DNA of 64,000 bases from Bacillus pumilus (GTDB taxonomy: Bacteria; Bacillota; Bacilli; Bacillales; Bacillaceae). This document shows positions 35,850 to 44,471 of the stretch, piece after piece (the stretch's first letter is position 1; each line of letters begins with the position of its first letter). The position numbers and the translations under genes are program-made. Location: positions 1 through 64,000 of the forward strand of contig NZ_NKHG01000013.1 of the NCBI RefSeq assembly GCF_002744245.1. Reading direction: 5' to 3'. Below the pieces are notes generated by a model. The model saw only the letters and a program-made list of their open reading frames with translations, was not told where the DNA came from and did not search any database.

Positions 35850-37598
35850 ATGAAAAAGAAAACGTTTGCTTCAAGGAGTGTCTTTTTTCATTTAATGTCG
35901 GCCATTATCGTGATCACCATTTTAACAGGCGGACTTGTTGGAACAACAGGGTATTTGTTAGCGAAAAATGTATTAATTGATGCGGGGAAAGCAGATTTAA
36001 AACATATCGTCAGCGGAGCCATGGCCACACTTGAACAATTGAATGACCGTGTGGAGAAAAAAGAACTGACGCTGGAACAGGCGCAGGAACAAGCCCGCAT
36101 TTACTTGAGTGGGCCTAAAAATGACAACGGGAAAGGATATCAATTTCAAAAATCAGATTTTATCTATAAAAATAAAGGCTATCTTGTCGCATATGGAGCG
36201 GATTATTCATCACAAGTCCATCCAGTCAACGACATTGGTGTCATCCCAGATAATACGACCAATCGTCAAAAAATGGTGGCTGGAGCCACAGCAAAAGGCG
36301 AGGATGCACACTATGTGACATATATGGATCAAGACGATGCAACTGGGGAAGAAAAGCAAAAGCTGGCCTATATGAGCCAGTTCACGCCATGGAATTGGAG
36401 TGTAGGGATTGCAGTATTCCAGGATGAATTTTATAAAGAACTAGAACAGATGAAGCTCTATATGATCCTGATTACAGCGGGTGTCGCTCTCCTGAGTCTT
36501 GGGGTCTTTTATTTGGCCGCTCGAGGAAAAGTCAAGTTGCTCAAGCAAGTCACCGCTGCTTCAAAAGAAATTGCGGCTGGTAATATTGAACGCACGACCT
36601 TAAAAGAAACAACGGATGAAATCGGACAGCTGGCAAAAGGCTTTAACCATATGTCTGGAGAGCTCAGAACACTTGTGAGCGGTTTACAGGAAACGAGCAG
36701 TCAACTCGTCGAATCAGCGACAGATTTATCTGCGATATCTGAAGAAACATCAGCCAGCAGTGAAGAAGTTGGCCGAGCGATTGGCGATATATCGACTGGT
36801 ACGCTTCATCAGGCATCAGACCTTGAGATGGCCAATCAGCAAATGACCCAGTTCAATCAATCCATTGAAAATGTCAAAAAGCAAAGCGATCAAATTAAAC
36901 GAATTTCTGGCCAATCGAATCAATCTTCACAGCAGGGCCAGCAAATTGTTCAGCAATTAAAACAATCGAACGAACAATCGATTCAAGCATCTCAAGGAAT
37001 TAGAACTGGGATCCAGCAGTTAAGTACAAAAGTGCAGGATATCTCTCAAATCACAGATACGATTGAAAGCATTTCAAATGAGACGAACTTACTTGCACTG
37101 AATGCGAGCATTGAGGCAGCACGTGCTGGTGAGCACGGCAAAGGCTTCTCGGTTGTGGCGAGTGAAGTACGGAATTTAGCTGAGCAGACAAAGCAATCAG
37201 CAGTCCAAATTCAGCAAATGATTCAAGGCATTAAAGAAGAAACGACGGCAACAGCCGGCATGATGTCGAAAACAATGGATCGTTTTGCCGAGTTAGATGA
37301 AGCGGTACACGCAACAGAACATGAATTCAATGCCATCTCTACGTCGATTTCACAAACCATTGTCGAAACAAATGCGATGACAAAAGATCTCAATACATTG
37401 CTGGAGCAAAACGATCTGATCACAAAAGCGATGCACGGTGCAGCACATATTTCTCAAGAAAATGCCGCTGCTATTGAAGAAATCACAGCATCTACAGACG
37501 AACAAGTGACAGCGATCTCCAATGTGGCGAAGGCAGCAGAAAGACTCAATGAATTGAGCATGCGATTAAATCAGGACATTGCGCGATATCGTCTATAA
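35850..37598 (+). CDS. Methyl-accepting chemotaxis protein with Cache domain
   Basis: About 582 aa. N-terminal membrane helix (about 10-38), an extracellular Cache_2-type domain (to about 205; [20 protein letters not shown]), a second helix, HAMP, and a long cytoplasmic signalling coiled coil with the conserved tip [33 protein letters not shown] split over about 425-455. It senses a small molecule outside and controls CheA. AAGGGGG precedes the ATG; an earlier in-frame ATG lacks a site. No orthologue name is assigned; the ligand is unknown. Confidence 0.9.
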   Translation: MKKKTFASRSVFFHLMSAIIVITILTGGLVGTTGYLLAKNVLIDAGKADLKHIVSGAMATLEQLNDRVEKKELTLEQAQEQARIYLSGPKNDNGKGYQFQKSDFIYKNKGYLVAYGADYSSQVHPVNDIGVIPDNTTNRQKMVAGATAKGEDAHYVTYMDQDDATGEEKQKLAYMSQFTPWNWSVGIAVFQDEFYKELEQMKLYMILITAGVALLSLGVFYLAARGKVKLLKQVTAASKEIAAGNIERTTLKETTDEIGQLAKGFNHMSGELRTLVSGLQETSSQLVESATDLSAISEETSASSEEVGRAIGDISTGTLHQASDLEMANQQMTQFNQSIENVKKQSDQIKRISGQSNQSSQQGQQIVQQLKQSNEQSIQASQGIRTGIQQLSTKVQDISQITDTIESISNETNLLALNASIEAARAGEHGKGFSVVASEVRNLAEQTKQSAVQIQQMIQGIKEETTATAGMMSKTMDRFAELDEAVHATEHEFNAISTSISQTIVETNAMTKDLNTLLEQNDLITKAMHGAAHISQENAAAIEEITASTDEQVTAISNVAKAAERLNELSMRLNQDIARYRL

Positions 37599-37604
37599 AT
37601 CATT

Positions 37605-37634
37605 TTGACTGTGTGTCACATGCTAAGGTAGTAT
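37605..37634 (+). promoter_or_regulatory. Promoter of the leader peptide and ridA-like gene
   Basis: TTGACT, 18-bp spacer, TAGTAT. It lies immediately after the chemoreceptor gene and 50 bp before the 21-codon frame. Confidence 0.5.
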
Positions 37635-37683
37635 GAAGTTAATCTAAACCTTGCTCATACGATAAAAAAGGAGTGTTTTGGTC

Positions 37684-37749
37684 ATGAAAAAGAAGATATT
37701 GATGTTCTTACCTTGTGGCTATGGATACTCCACTGCTGTTTTCTTTTAG
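37684..37749 (+). CDS. Possible 21-residue leader peptide
   Basis: AAAAAGGAG stands 10 bases before an ATG that encodes MKKKILMFLPCGYGYSTAVFF. The frame ends 76 bases before the RidA-family gene. A TAGACAGA / TCTGTCTA repeat (about 37753-37778) follows the stop. The strong ribosome site and own promoter suggest it is translated; function unknown. Confidence 0.45.
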   Translation: MKKKILMFLPCGYGYSTAVFF

Positions 37750-37825
37750 GATAGACAGAAATTGGTGAAGTCTGTCTACATGATGGAGAACATAGCAGAA
37801 AAATCATAGTGAGTGAGGGATATAC

Positions 37826-38218
37826 ATGGAAAAAATCACGAGGAAAAACCCTGAATGTATGCCAAAGCCCGTTGGCAGCTATAGTCATATTACAAGAGTG
37901 CCAAAGGGCGCGGGGTTATTTGTTACATCGGGTCAAGTAGGAACAGATATGGATGGGCAGGTACCATCAAGTTTAAACGACCAAGTCACAAATACGTTTG
38001 AAAATATTAAAAAAGTCCTTGAATCAGAAGGGCTGAATGAAGAACATGTGATCAAGGTCAATATATGGGCAACAGAAGAAATCGACTGGGATCACCTATA
38101 TCCTCAGTGGGATGCAATCTTCAAAACGGCTTATCCATCGATGACCGTTGCCTATGTGTCTGCATTAGGATGGCCAGAGCTGAAAATTGAAATTGAGCTG
38201 TGGTGTGCTGATATTTGA
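37826..38218 (+). CDS. RidA/YjgF-family protein
   Basis: 130 aa of the YjgF/YER057c/UK114 fold (GLFVTSGQVGTD; TFENIKKVLESEGLNEEHVIKVNIW; LKIEIELWC). Canonical RidA enzymes hydrolyse reactive imines using an Arg in VARLP near the C-terminus. Here that place reads YVSALGWP and the Arg is missing, so deaminase activity is doubtful and it belongs to another Rid subgroup. GAGGGATATAC precedes the ATG. Confidence 0.85.
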   Translation: MEKITRKNPECMPKPVGSYSHITRVPKGAGLFVTSGQVGTDMDGQVPSSLNDQVTNTFENIKKVLESEGLNEEHVIKVNIWATEEIDWDHLYPQWDAIFKTAYPSMTVAYVSALGWPELKIEIELWCADI

Positions 38219-38220
38219 GT

Positions 38221-38252
38221 AAAAAAGAACAGTGAAGGCTGTTCTTTTTTTA
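38221..38252. terminator. Bidirectional terminator
   Basis: AAAAAAGAACAG / CTGTTCTTTTTT with a 6-base loop, between convergent genes. Confidence 0.88.
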
Positions 38253-38260
38253 ATGAGAAT

Positions 38261-38503
38261 TTATGAAGAAGCCTTGACCCACCTAGTGATCAATCCAGCG
38301 AGAAACGTAAAGACCGTGTAAATAATAACCCAAATGAGAAAGGATTCATTTCCAGCAATATATGTGAACATCAGGATTACACTCGCTAACAGTACAATCA
38401 AAGGAGGAATCCAAACGTTCTTCAATAGCAGAGTGCCGAGAATACCGATCAGTACAGAGATGATGGGAAAACCAAATACAATCAATAACACAAAGACAGC
38501 CAT
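38261..38503 (-). CDS. Small membrane protein, YbeF-like (DUF2651)
   Basis: 80 aa, three hydrophobic helices, with the pattern NESFLIWVIIYTVFTF typical of the YbeF/DUF2651 group. Function unknown. AAAAGGAGTTAGCGAT precedes the ATG. Confidence 0.75.
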   Translation of the reverse strand: MAVFVLLIVFGFPIISVLIGILGTLLLKNVWIPPLIVLLASVILMFTYIAGNESFLIWVIIYTVFTFLAGLITRWVKASS

Positions 38504-38529
38504 ATCGCTAACTCCTTTTGATCAAGTGT

Positions 38530-38826
38530 TTACATAAAAACATATAACACTGACGCAGCCATATGCGGAAGGGCAAAGATCATAAAAAGAAAAGCCGTAT
38601 CAAGACGCCACATGCGGTGCTCTCTTGTTTCAGAATGATAGGCTGCTCGTGTCTCTTCCCCGCTTGTCCATGCACCCATTAAAAACCCAGACACAGCGAT
38701 TCCAATAATAGAGATCATGCCACTGACCCACCCAATCCATTCGTGGTGCTGTAGAATGATTGCGGCACTGCAAATCACAATCATTGAGCAAAGACCAGCG
38801 AAAAAAGCATGTTTTTTTCTCATCAC
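38530..38826 (-). CDS. Small membrane protein (DUF5316-like)
   Basis: 98 aa. Helices at about 8-27, 32-52 and 75-97; the middle region SGEETRAAYHSETREHR is polar. It resembles DUF5316 proteins of Bacillus; role unknown. Either of two adjacent ATGs may be used; AAGGAG lies upstream. Same strand as its neighbours on both sides. Confidence 0.7.
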   Translation of the reverse strand: MMRKKHAFFAGLCSMIVICSAAIILQHHEWIGWVSGMISIIGIAVSGFLMGAWTSGEETRAAYHSETREHRMWRLDTAFLFMIFALPHMAASVLYVFM

Positions 38827-38848
38827 GGTTCACTCCTTCGAACAGGTA

Positions 38849-39226
38849 TTAGGAGATGGCGTCACATATTTCAATGAAATGTCCATCAGGATCAGACACA
38901 TAAGCGACTGTTTGCCCCCATGGTTTTTTTGCAGGTTCCTTGATGACAGGTATCCCTTTTTCCTTCATTGACGTAATCGTTTGATCCACATCATCAACGA
39001 CAAAGCCAATCTCAAAGGTTTGAGACGAATGATTCGATTCTGGAACAGGTAAGCCAAGTGCATTTCTTACATCTTGGCGTGAATTAATGGATAAGGTCAC
39101 TTCTCCTGTATCAAACTCAACATAGGATTCAACTCTCAGTTTAATAGGGAAACCAAGTATATGATGATAGAAATGAATGCTCGACTCAACATCGTTTACA
39201 TATAGAATGGTATATTTCATTTTCAT
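38849..39226 (-). CDS. VOC-family (glyoxalase-like) protein
   Basis: 125 aa with one vicinal-oxygen-chelate module pair: MKYTILYVNDVESSIHFYHHILGF at the start and VAYVSDPDGHFIEICD at the end. The metal-ligand Glu in IEICD is present. These proteins include glyoxalases, dioxygenases and antibiotic-binding proteins; the activity here is unknown. GAGGAG 8 bases before the ATG at 39226 favours it over the upstream start at 39277. Confidence 0.82.
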   Translation of the reverse strand: MKMKYTILYVNDVESSIHFYHHILGFPIKLRVESYVEFDTGEVTLSINSRQDVRNALGLPVPESNHSSQTFEIGFVVDDVDQTITSMKEKGIPVIKEPAKKPWGQTVAYVSDPDGHFIEICDAIS

Positions 39227-39410
39227 GTGAAAAACTCCTCTCTTCATATACGTGTCAAAACCGGAAAGGTTTCCCATCTATTTTATCATATAGGAAATAA
39301 GATAGATTCGATCCAATAAAAACAATTTTTTTAGCTCGATGGTATTGAAAAATAAAAAGCCGTGACATATGATAAAAATGTAAAAATAGAAAAAATTAGG
39401 GGGATACTAT

Positions 39411-39677
39411 ATGTTGAAAAAAATCATGGTGGCTGTCTTGTCTTTAGGTCTTTTACTAAGCTTTACACAAGTCGACACCCACACAGCAGATGCAAAGACA
39501 GTCAAGTACAAAAACTGCAAAGCGCTTAACAAAGTATATAAAGGCGGCGTGGCAAAAAGCAAAAACACGAAAAACAAAGGCGGAAAAACAAAGTACAAGC
39601 CTTATGTATCAAAAGCCCTTTATCTAAAAAATAAACACCTCGATCGTGATAAAGACGGCATTGCTTGTGAACGCTAA
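39411..39677 (+). CDS. Secreted Excalibur-domain protein
   Basis: 88 aa. A signal peptide (hydrophobic 5-20, cleavage probably after TADA) leads to a basic Excalibur domain, YKNCKALNKVYKGGVAKS ... HLDRDKDGIACER; the DxDxDG motif resembles an EF-hand calcium site and two Cys can pair. Similar domains are found on Bacillus exported nucleases. TAGGGGGATACT precedes the ATG. Confidence 0.87.
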   Translation: MLKKIMVAVLSLGLLLSFTQVDTHTADAKTVKYKNCKALNKVYKGGVAKSKNTKNKGGKTKYKPYVSKALYLKNKHLDRDKDGIACER

Positions 39678-39686
39678 GAACATGTG

Positions 39687-39713
39687 AAAAGACCTGTAAC
39701 AGGGTCTTTTTTG
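39687..39713 (+). terminator. Terminator of the Excalibur gene
   Basis: AAAAGACC / GGTCTTTT stem followed by Ts, 10 bases after the stop. Confidence 0.85.
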
Positions 39714-39780
39714 TATGGGATCAAACTCGTCCCTTTGTGCCAGCTTCGTCTTTATATTAAAATAAAGGTAGATTCAAAAA

Positions 39781-40557
39781 ATGATACAAAGTGGGGTACT
39801 CAATTTGTCAACACAAGCTGATAAGAAAGACATCCGATTGATTGCCATTGATATGGATGGCACGCTGTTAAACAGTGAACACGTCATTCCGGAGGAAAAT
39901 AAACAAGCCATTAAAGATGCAGAGGCGAAAGGCGTCCATGTGGTCATTAGCACAGGACGTACGCTGATGACTTGCCGAGAGCTTGTGGAGCCGCTCAAAC
40001 TCTCTTCCTATCTCATTACAGCAAATGGCAGTGAAATCTGGAATTCATCGTTTCAGCTCATTGAACGTGAACTGCATCCCGACCATGTACAGATGATGTG
40101 GGATTTAAAAAATAGGTATGAAACCGATTACTGGGCTTCCACGGTGGATAAGGTGTGGAGAGGCGAATTCCCAGAACGAATTCATGACCATGAATGGCTG
40201 AAATTTGGCTTTGATATTCATGATGATGACGTTCGTGAGGAAGTGCTCCATACACTGAAAACAAATGAGCATTTAGAAATAACCAATTCAAGTCCAACCA
40301 ATATCGAAGTGAATGCGGCAGGCATTAACAAAGCTGCGGCTCTTGCAAAAGTAGCAGAACGCATTGGCTGTACGATGGACAACGTCATGTCACTTGGCGA
40401 TAGCCTAAATGATATGGCCATGATTCAAGAAGCAGGATTAGGCATTGCGATGGGAAATGCGCAAGAAGTGGTGAAAGAAGCCGCTGACTGGATTACCGCG
40501 CCTAATACAGAACACGGTGTAGCAAAAGCCATACAACATTTCGTGCTATCTCAATAA
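39781..40557 (+). CDS. ycsE: HAD phosphatase, Cof type
   Basis: 258 aa (250 if it starts at TTG 39805, which has AGTGGGG upstream). HAD motif I IAIDMDGTLLNS, motif II in VVISTGRT, and motif III/IV SLGDSLNDMAMI; the C2B cap makes it a Cof-type sugar-phosphate or cofactor phosphatase. Position before ycsF matches ycsE of B. subtilis. Substrate unknown. Confidence 0.87.
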   Translation: MIQSGVLNLSTQADKKDIRLIAIDMDGTLLNSEHVIPEENKQAIKDAEAKGVHVVISTGRTLMTCRELVEPLKLSSYLITANGSEIWNSSFQLIERELHPDHVQMMWDLKNRYETDYWASTVDKVWRGEFPERIHDHEWLKFGFDIHDDDVREEVLHTLKTNEHLEITNSSPTNIEVNAAGINKAAALAKVAERIGCTMDNVMSLGDSLNDMAMIQEAGLGIAMGNAQEVVKEAADWITAPNTEHGVAKAIQHFVLSQ

Positions 40558-40745
40558 AGAGGCATGATGAAATGGGTGCATGGAGGCCAAAAATTTTTTC
40601 AGATGATCTCGCAATTTATATGGACTGCATATCCAACTTAAAAATAAACGAGGCTGCGGGCTGGGTCTTCTTATGAAGTACTTTTGATCAGCAGCCTTTA
40701 GACAATGATGAGCTTTCCTAAAATTCATCATCATTCCTATTAGAA

Positions 40746-40780
40746 AAGCGAGAGGACATCACCTCTCGCTTCTTTGTTTT
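40746..40780 (+). terminator. Terminator after ycsE
   Basis: AAGCGAGAGG / CCTCTCGCTT, 6-base loop, then a T-rich tail. The 190 bases between it and ycsE hold no gene I can support. Confidence 0.85.
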
Positions 40781-40793
40781 CTCCTAGTTCTAT

Positions 40794-40810
40794 TGTTATG
40801 TTTTCTGACA
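40794..40810 (+). promoter_or_regulatory. TnrA/GlnR box
   Basis: TGTTA-N7-TGACA matches the consensus TGTNA-N7-TNACA exactly. Its centre is about 49 bp before the start of transcription predicted from the TATAAT at 40839, the standard position for activation by TnrA when nitrogen is short. Confidence 0.82.
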
Positions 40811-40838
40811 ATTTAATGTGAAGTGTATCCAAAGTTGA

Positions 40839-40889
40839 TATAATCAATATAAATTCGAATATTCGGACTTATGATTCCGTTTTTCGGAA
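40839..40889 (+). promoter_or_regulatory. Promoter -10 and candidate KipR operators of the ycsF operon
   Basis: TATAAT at 40839-40844 has only a weak -35 (TGTGAA, 40817), as expected for an activated promoter. Downstream lie CGAATATTCG (about 40855-40864) and TTCCG-N5-CGGAA (40875-40889). Both fit the early transcribed region and could bind the IclR-type repressor KipR, encoded last in this operon. Confidence 0.55.
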
Positions 40890-40906
40890 CAATAAGGAGG
40901 GATTCT

Positions 40907-41665
40907 ATGTATCAAGTGGATATCAACTGTGATTTAGGAGAAAGCTTTGGTCAATACACAATCGGTGCAGATGAACAAATTCTTGAATATGTCACCTCAG
41001 CCAACATTGCTTGCGGTTTTCATGCAGGAGATCCAACGGTGATGAGAAAGACGGTCAGAATGGCACTGGATAAAGGGGTTCAAATTGGTGCACATCCAGG
41101 TCTGCAAGATTTAGTCGGCTTCGGAAGACGTCCAATCGCCATCTCGGCAGAGGAAGCCTATGATCTCGTCATCTATCAAATTGGTGCTCTGTCAGCCTTT
41201 CTAAAAGCAGAAGGCGGCACGATGCAGCATGTCAAACCACACGGCGCCCTGTACAACATGGCGGCTAAAAATACTGAATTATCCGAATCCATTGCGAAGG
41301 CTGTATATGATGTCGATCCAAACCTTGTGTTATTTGGGCTATCAGGCAGTGAACTCGCGTTAGCAGGTGAAAGAATAGGTCTTCAAGTGGCACATGAAGT
41401 CTTTTCTGATCGAACGTATCAAACAGATGGAACACTGACGTCCCGCCGCGAACCCCATGCACTCATTGAAGAGGATGAAATGGCAGTTGAGCAGGTCGTT
41501 CGTATGGTAAGAGAAGGAAAGGTTCGTACAGTTCAAGGGGAAGATATTCAGCTCAAAGCACATACGGTATGCATTCACGGAGACGGCAGCCATGCGCTTC
41601 AATTTGCAAAAACCATTACAGCAAAGCTAAAAGAAGCCAATATTCAGCTCAAAGCCTTTCAATAA
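40907..41665 (+). CDS. pxpA: 5-oxoprolinase subunit A (LamB/YcsF)
   Basis: 252 aa. With PxpB and PxpC it cleaves 5-oxoproline to glutamate using ATP. Family signature near the start: [14 protein letters not shown], then [12 protein letters not shown] and [22 protein letters not shown] stands before ATG 40907; the upstream ATG at 40871 lies inside the operator region and has no site. First gene of the operon; called ycsF in B. subtilis. Confidence 0.93.
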   Translation: MYQVDINCDLGESFGQYTIGADEQILEYVTSANIACGFHAGDPTVMRKTVRMALDKGVQIGAHPGLQDLVGFGRRPIAISAEEAYDLVIYQIGALSAFLKAEGGTMQHVKPHGALYNMAAKNTELSESIAKAVYDVDPNLVLFGLSGSELALAGERIGLQVAHEVFSDRTYQTDGTLTSRREPHALIEEDEMAVEQVVRMVREGKVRTVQGEDIQLKAHTVCIHGDGSHALQFAKTITAKLKEANIQLKAFQ

Positions 41666-41691
41666 AAATCGTCACCAAAGGGGGAAACAGC

Positions 41692-42909
41692 ATGAAAACA
41701 GAGAAAGTCAAGGACACGAAGGCACCAAAGGGGAACCGATCCATGTTGATGGGCGCAGCCTTTTTAATGGCTACGTCCGCCGTCGGACCGGGATTTTTAA
41801 CACAAACGACCGTGTTTACACAACAGCTTGCAGCTAGCTTTGGGTTTGTCATTTTAATATCCATTTTGTTAGATATTTTTGCACAAACAAATGTATGGCG
41901 AATCATTGCCGTCTCAGAAAAACGAGGACAGGATATTGCAAATATGGTTCTTCCGGGTCTTGGTTATGTGTTAGCCTTTTTGATTGTCATTGGGGGACTT
42001 GCCTTTAATATCGGAAATATCGCCGGGGCTGGTCTTGGTTTTCAGGTGATTTTCGGCGTCGATCCACGAATAGGGGCCGGTGTTAGTGCAGTTATTGCCA
42101 TTCTTATTTTTGTCATCAAAGAGGCTGGAAAAGCAATGGATCGATTCACACAGGTGGCGGGCTTTGTGATGATTTTACTGATGCTGTATGTGGCGATTTC
42201 AACAGCTCCACCAGTTGGAGAAGCGGCAGTGAGAACATTCGTCCCTGAGAAAATTGATATTTTATCCATTGTGACTCTTGTGGGCGGAACGGTTGGCGGC
42301 TATATCGTCTTTGCTGGCGGCCATCGCTTGCTGGATGCTGGAATCAAAGGGAAGGAGGCACTTCCACAAGTCACGAAAAGCTCCATTTTCGGTATCTTGA
42401 TTACATCAGTGATGCGTGTCGCTTTATTTTTAGCGGTTCTAGGTGTTGTCTCAAAAGGCTTACAGATTGATCCATCGAATCCACCTGCTTCTGTATTTCA
42501 GCTAGCTTCAGGAAATATTGGATATAAAATGTTCGGATTGATTATGTGGGCTGCGGCGATTACTTCTGTCATTGGAGCGGCATACACATCCGTCTCCTTC
42601 TTTAAAACCTTCTCGCCAAAAATTGAGCAAAATCAACGCGGCATCATCATGGGTTTTATTGCTCTCTCGACCATTTGTTTTATTACCATTGGAAGACCTG
42701 TAAACGTATTGATATTGGTTGGAGCGATTAATGCATTGATTTTGCCGCTTGCACTTGGAACATTGCTGATCGCAGCCTATAAAAAAGAGATTGTTGGTGA
42801 TTATCGTCATCCATTCTTTTTGACAGCGTCAGGTGCGTTTGTTGTCGTCATCATGGCCATTATGAGCGGATATACCATTATAAATGAAATCCCGAAACTA
42901 TGGAGTTGA
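41692..42909 (+). CDS. ycsG: NRAMP-family divalent metal or amino-acid-related permease
   Basis: 405 aa with about 11 helices. The start SAVGPGFLTQTTVFT corresponds to the helix-1 DPGN metal site of NRAMP, but here reads GPGFL, without the Asp-Pro-Gly-Asn ligands, so classic Mn/Fe transport is unlikely. In the 5-oxoproline operon it may import the substrate or a cofactor ion (inference). AAAGGGGG precedes ATG 41692. Overlap is not present with ycsI; stop and start are 5 bases apart. Confidence 0.85.
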   Translation: MKTEKVKDTKAPKGNRSMLMGAAFLMATSAVGPGFLTQTTVFTQQLAASFGFVILISILLDIFAQTNVWRIIAVSEKRGQDIANMVLPGLGYVLAFLIVIGGLAFNIGNIAGAGLGFQVIFGVDPRIGAGVSAVIAILIFVIKEAGKAMDRFTQVAGFVMILLMLYVAISTAPPVGEAAVRTFVPEKIDILSIVTLVGGTVGGYIVFAGGHRLLDAGIKGKEALPQVTKSSIFGILITSVMRVALFLAVLGVVSKGLQIDPSNPPASVFQLASGNIGYKMFGLIMWAAAITSVIGAAYTSVSFFKTFSPKIEQNQRGIIMGFIALSTICFITIGRPVNVLILVGAINALILPLALGTLLIAAYKKEIVGDYRHPFFLTASGAFVVVIMAIMSGYTIINEIPKLWS

Positions 42910-42914
42910 TTCAG

Positions 42915-43706
42915 ATGAATGCATATCAAACATGTGAGCCTGCACAGATCAGAGAATTGATCCGAAAAAAGGAAATCACAGGACCAACGGCTGGTTATGC
43001 TGAAGGGTTTGCTCAAGCTAATTTAATGATTGTCAAAAAAGAACTTGCCTTCGATTTTCTTTTATTTTGTCAGCGTAATCCGGCTTCATGCCCCTTACTA
43101 GATGTGCTGGAGCCAGGTGATCCAGTGCCGAGACGGTCAGCGCCTCAAGCAGATATTCGAACGGATTTTCCGAAATATCGTATTTACCGAAAAGGGGTCC
43201 TTCAAGAAGAGGTGACAGATATCTCGTCTTATTGGGAGGATGACATGGTTGCCTTTCTGATCGGATGCAGTTTTACGTTTGAGCATGCGCTCATGCTGAA
43301 TGATATCCCTGTACGCCATATCGAAGACGGTCATAACGTACCGATGTATGAAACGAATATTTCCTGTGAACAGGCAGGGGTGTTCCATGGCCCGATGGTT
43401 GTCAGCATGAGACCCATTCCGGCGCATCAAGTCACAAGAAGTGTTCAAGTGACGTCTAGATTCCCTTCCGTACATGGTGGCCCCATTCATATTGGGAACC
43501 CAGCTGTGATTGGGATTACAGATGTGGACAAACCAGACTTTGGAGACCCGTCTGCTATCAAAGAAGGAGAAGTCCCGGTGTTTTGGGCATGCGGTGTGAC
43601 GCCGCAAGTTATTGTCATGCACACAAAACCAGACATTGCGATCACCCATGCACCGGGTCATATGTTCATCACAGACCGAAGAGATCAGCAGCTCGGAGTG
43701 CTGTAG
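42915..43706 (+). CDS. ycsI: YcsI, DUF1445 family putative hydro-lyase
   Basis: 263 aa. Motifs include TAGYAEGFAQANL, the Cys/Phe stretch IGCSFTFEHAL, and WACGVTPQ; this is the DUF1445 / D-glutamate cyclase-like group. It may open or form 5-oxoproline of the D-form, which fits the operon but is not proven here. ATG chosen 9 bases after GGAG; an in-frame ATG at 42900 overlaps ycsG. Confidence 0.87.
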   Translation: MNAYQTCEPAQIRELIRKKEITGPTAGYAEGFAQANLMIVKKELAFDFLLFCQRNPASCPLLDVLEPGDPVPRRSAPQADIRTDFPKYRIYRKGVLQEEVTDISSYWEDDMVAFLIGCSFTFEHALMLNDIPVRHIEDGHNVPMYETNISCEQAGVFHGPMVVSMRPIPAHQVTRSVQVTSRFPSVHGGPIHIGNPAVIGITDVDKPDFGDPSAIKEGEVPVFWACGVTPQVIVMHTKPDIAITHAPGHMFITDRRDQQLGVL

Positions 43707-43724
43707 AAAGAGAGGTGCCCTCAA

Positions 43725-44471
43725 GTGGCGTTTTCGACGATAAAAGATTTCATCACCTTTCACCCGCTTGGAGATGCAGCAATCGTCATCCAAGCTGGAG
43801 CCGACATACGTGAAGAGATTCATGAGCGTGTTAAGCAGCTGTTCGCATGTATTGAACAGCATCCATTTGACGGATATGTTGAAGCCGTTCAGGCCTTTAC
43901 AAATGTGACCGTTTTTTATGAGCCGTATAAGGTTCATCAATCTGCTCAGCTTGATCAACATGATAAGTCTCCATATGAATGGGTCAAAGCCTATATCAAA
44001 AAGCTTCTCGAAGACAAATGGCAGGAGGGGGTTCAGGTAGAGCGCCGCATCGTCGATATTCCTGTATGTTACGGAGGAGCGTTTGGTCCTGATTTAGAAG
44101 AAGTCGCCTGCATCAATGGTTTGACACCTGAAGAAGTGGTGCGTATCCATACAGCCGGGACGTATCTTGTCTATATGATTGGATTTGCACCAGGGTTTCC
44201 GTTTTTAGGCGGGCTTTCTGACAAAATCGCAGCCCCGCGCAGGGAAACACCGAGAATGTCCATTCCCAAAGGGTCTGTAGGTATTGCGGGAAAGCAGACA
44301 GGCGTTTACCCGATTTCTACACCAGGAGGCTGGCAGCTGATTGGACAAACCCCGTTGCCATTGTTTCAGCCAGATGCTGAGATACCAAGTCTACTGAAAG
44401 CAGGGGACGAGGTCCGATTTGTCCAAATGTCTGAAAAGGAATTTTTCAGCATAAAGGAGGCAGAACGTTGA
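43725..44471 (+). CDS. pxpB: 5-oxoprolinase subunit B / KinA inhibitor KipI
   Basis: 248 aa, CT_C_D (allophanate hydrolase subunit 1-like) cyclophilin-like fold. Markers: FHPLGDAAIVIQ near the start and IGFAPGFPFLGGLSDKIAAPRR, GSVGIAGKQTGVYPISTPGGWQ towards the end. In B. subtilis (kipI) it also inhibits the sporulation kinase KinA. The start is GTG after AGAGAGGTG. Overlaps pxpC by 4 bases. Confidence 0.92.
   Translation: MAFSTIKDFITFHPLGDAAIVIQAGADIREEIHERVKQLFACIEQHPFDGYVEAVQAFTNVTVFYEPYKVHQSAQLDQHDKSPYEWVKAYIKKLLEDKWQEGVQVERRIVDIPVCYGGAFGPDLEEVACINGLTPEEVVRIHTAGTYLVYMIGFAPGFPFLGGLSDKIAAPRRETPRMSIPKGSVGIAGKQTGVYPISTPGGWQLIGQTPLPLFQPDAEIPSLLKAGDEVRFVQMSEKEFFSIKEAER

Noticed and set aside
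43137-43961. 274-codon minus-strand frame across ycsI and pxpB
   Set aside because: Spans two well-supported + strand genes and encodes a Cys/His/Arg-rich sequence typical of antisense reading.
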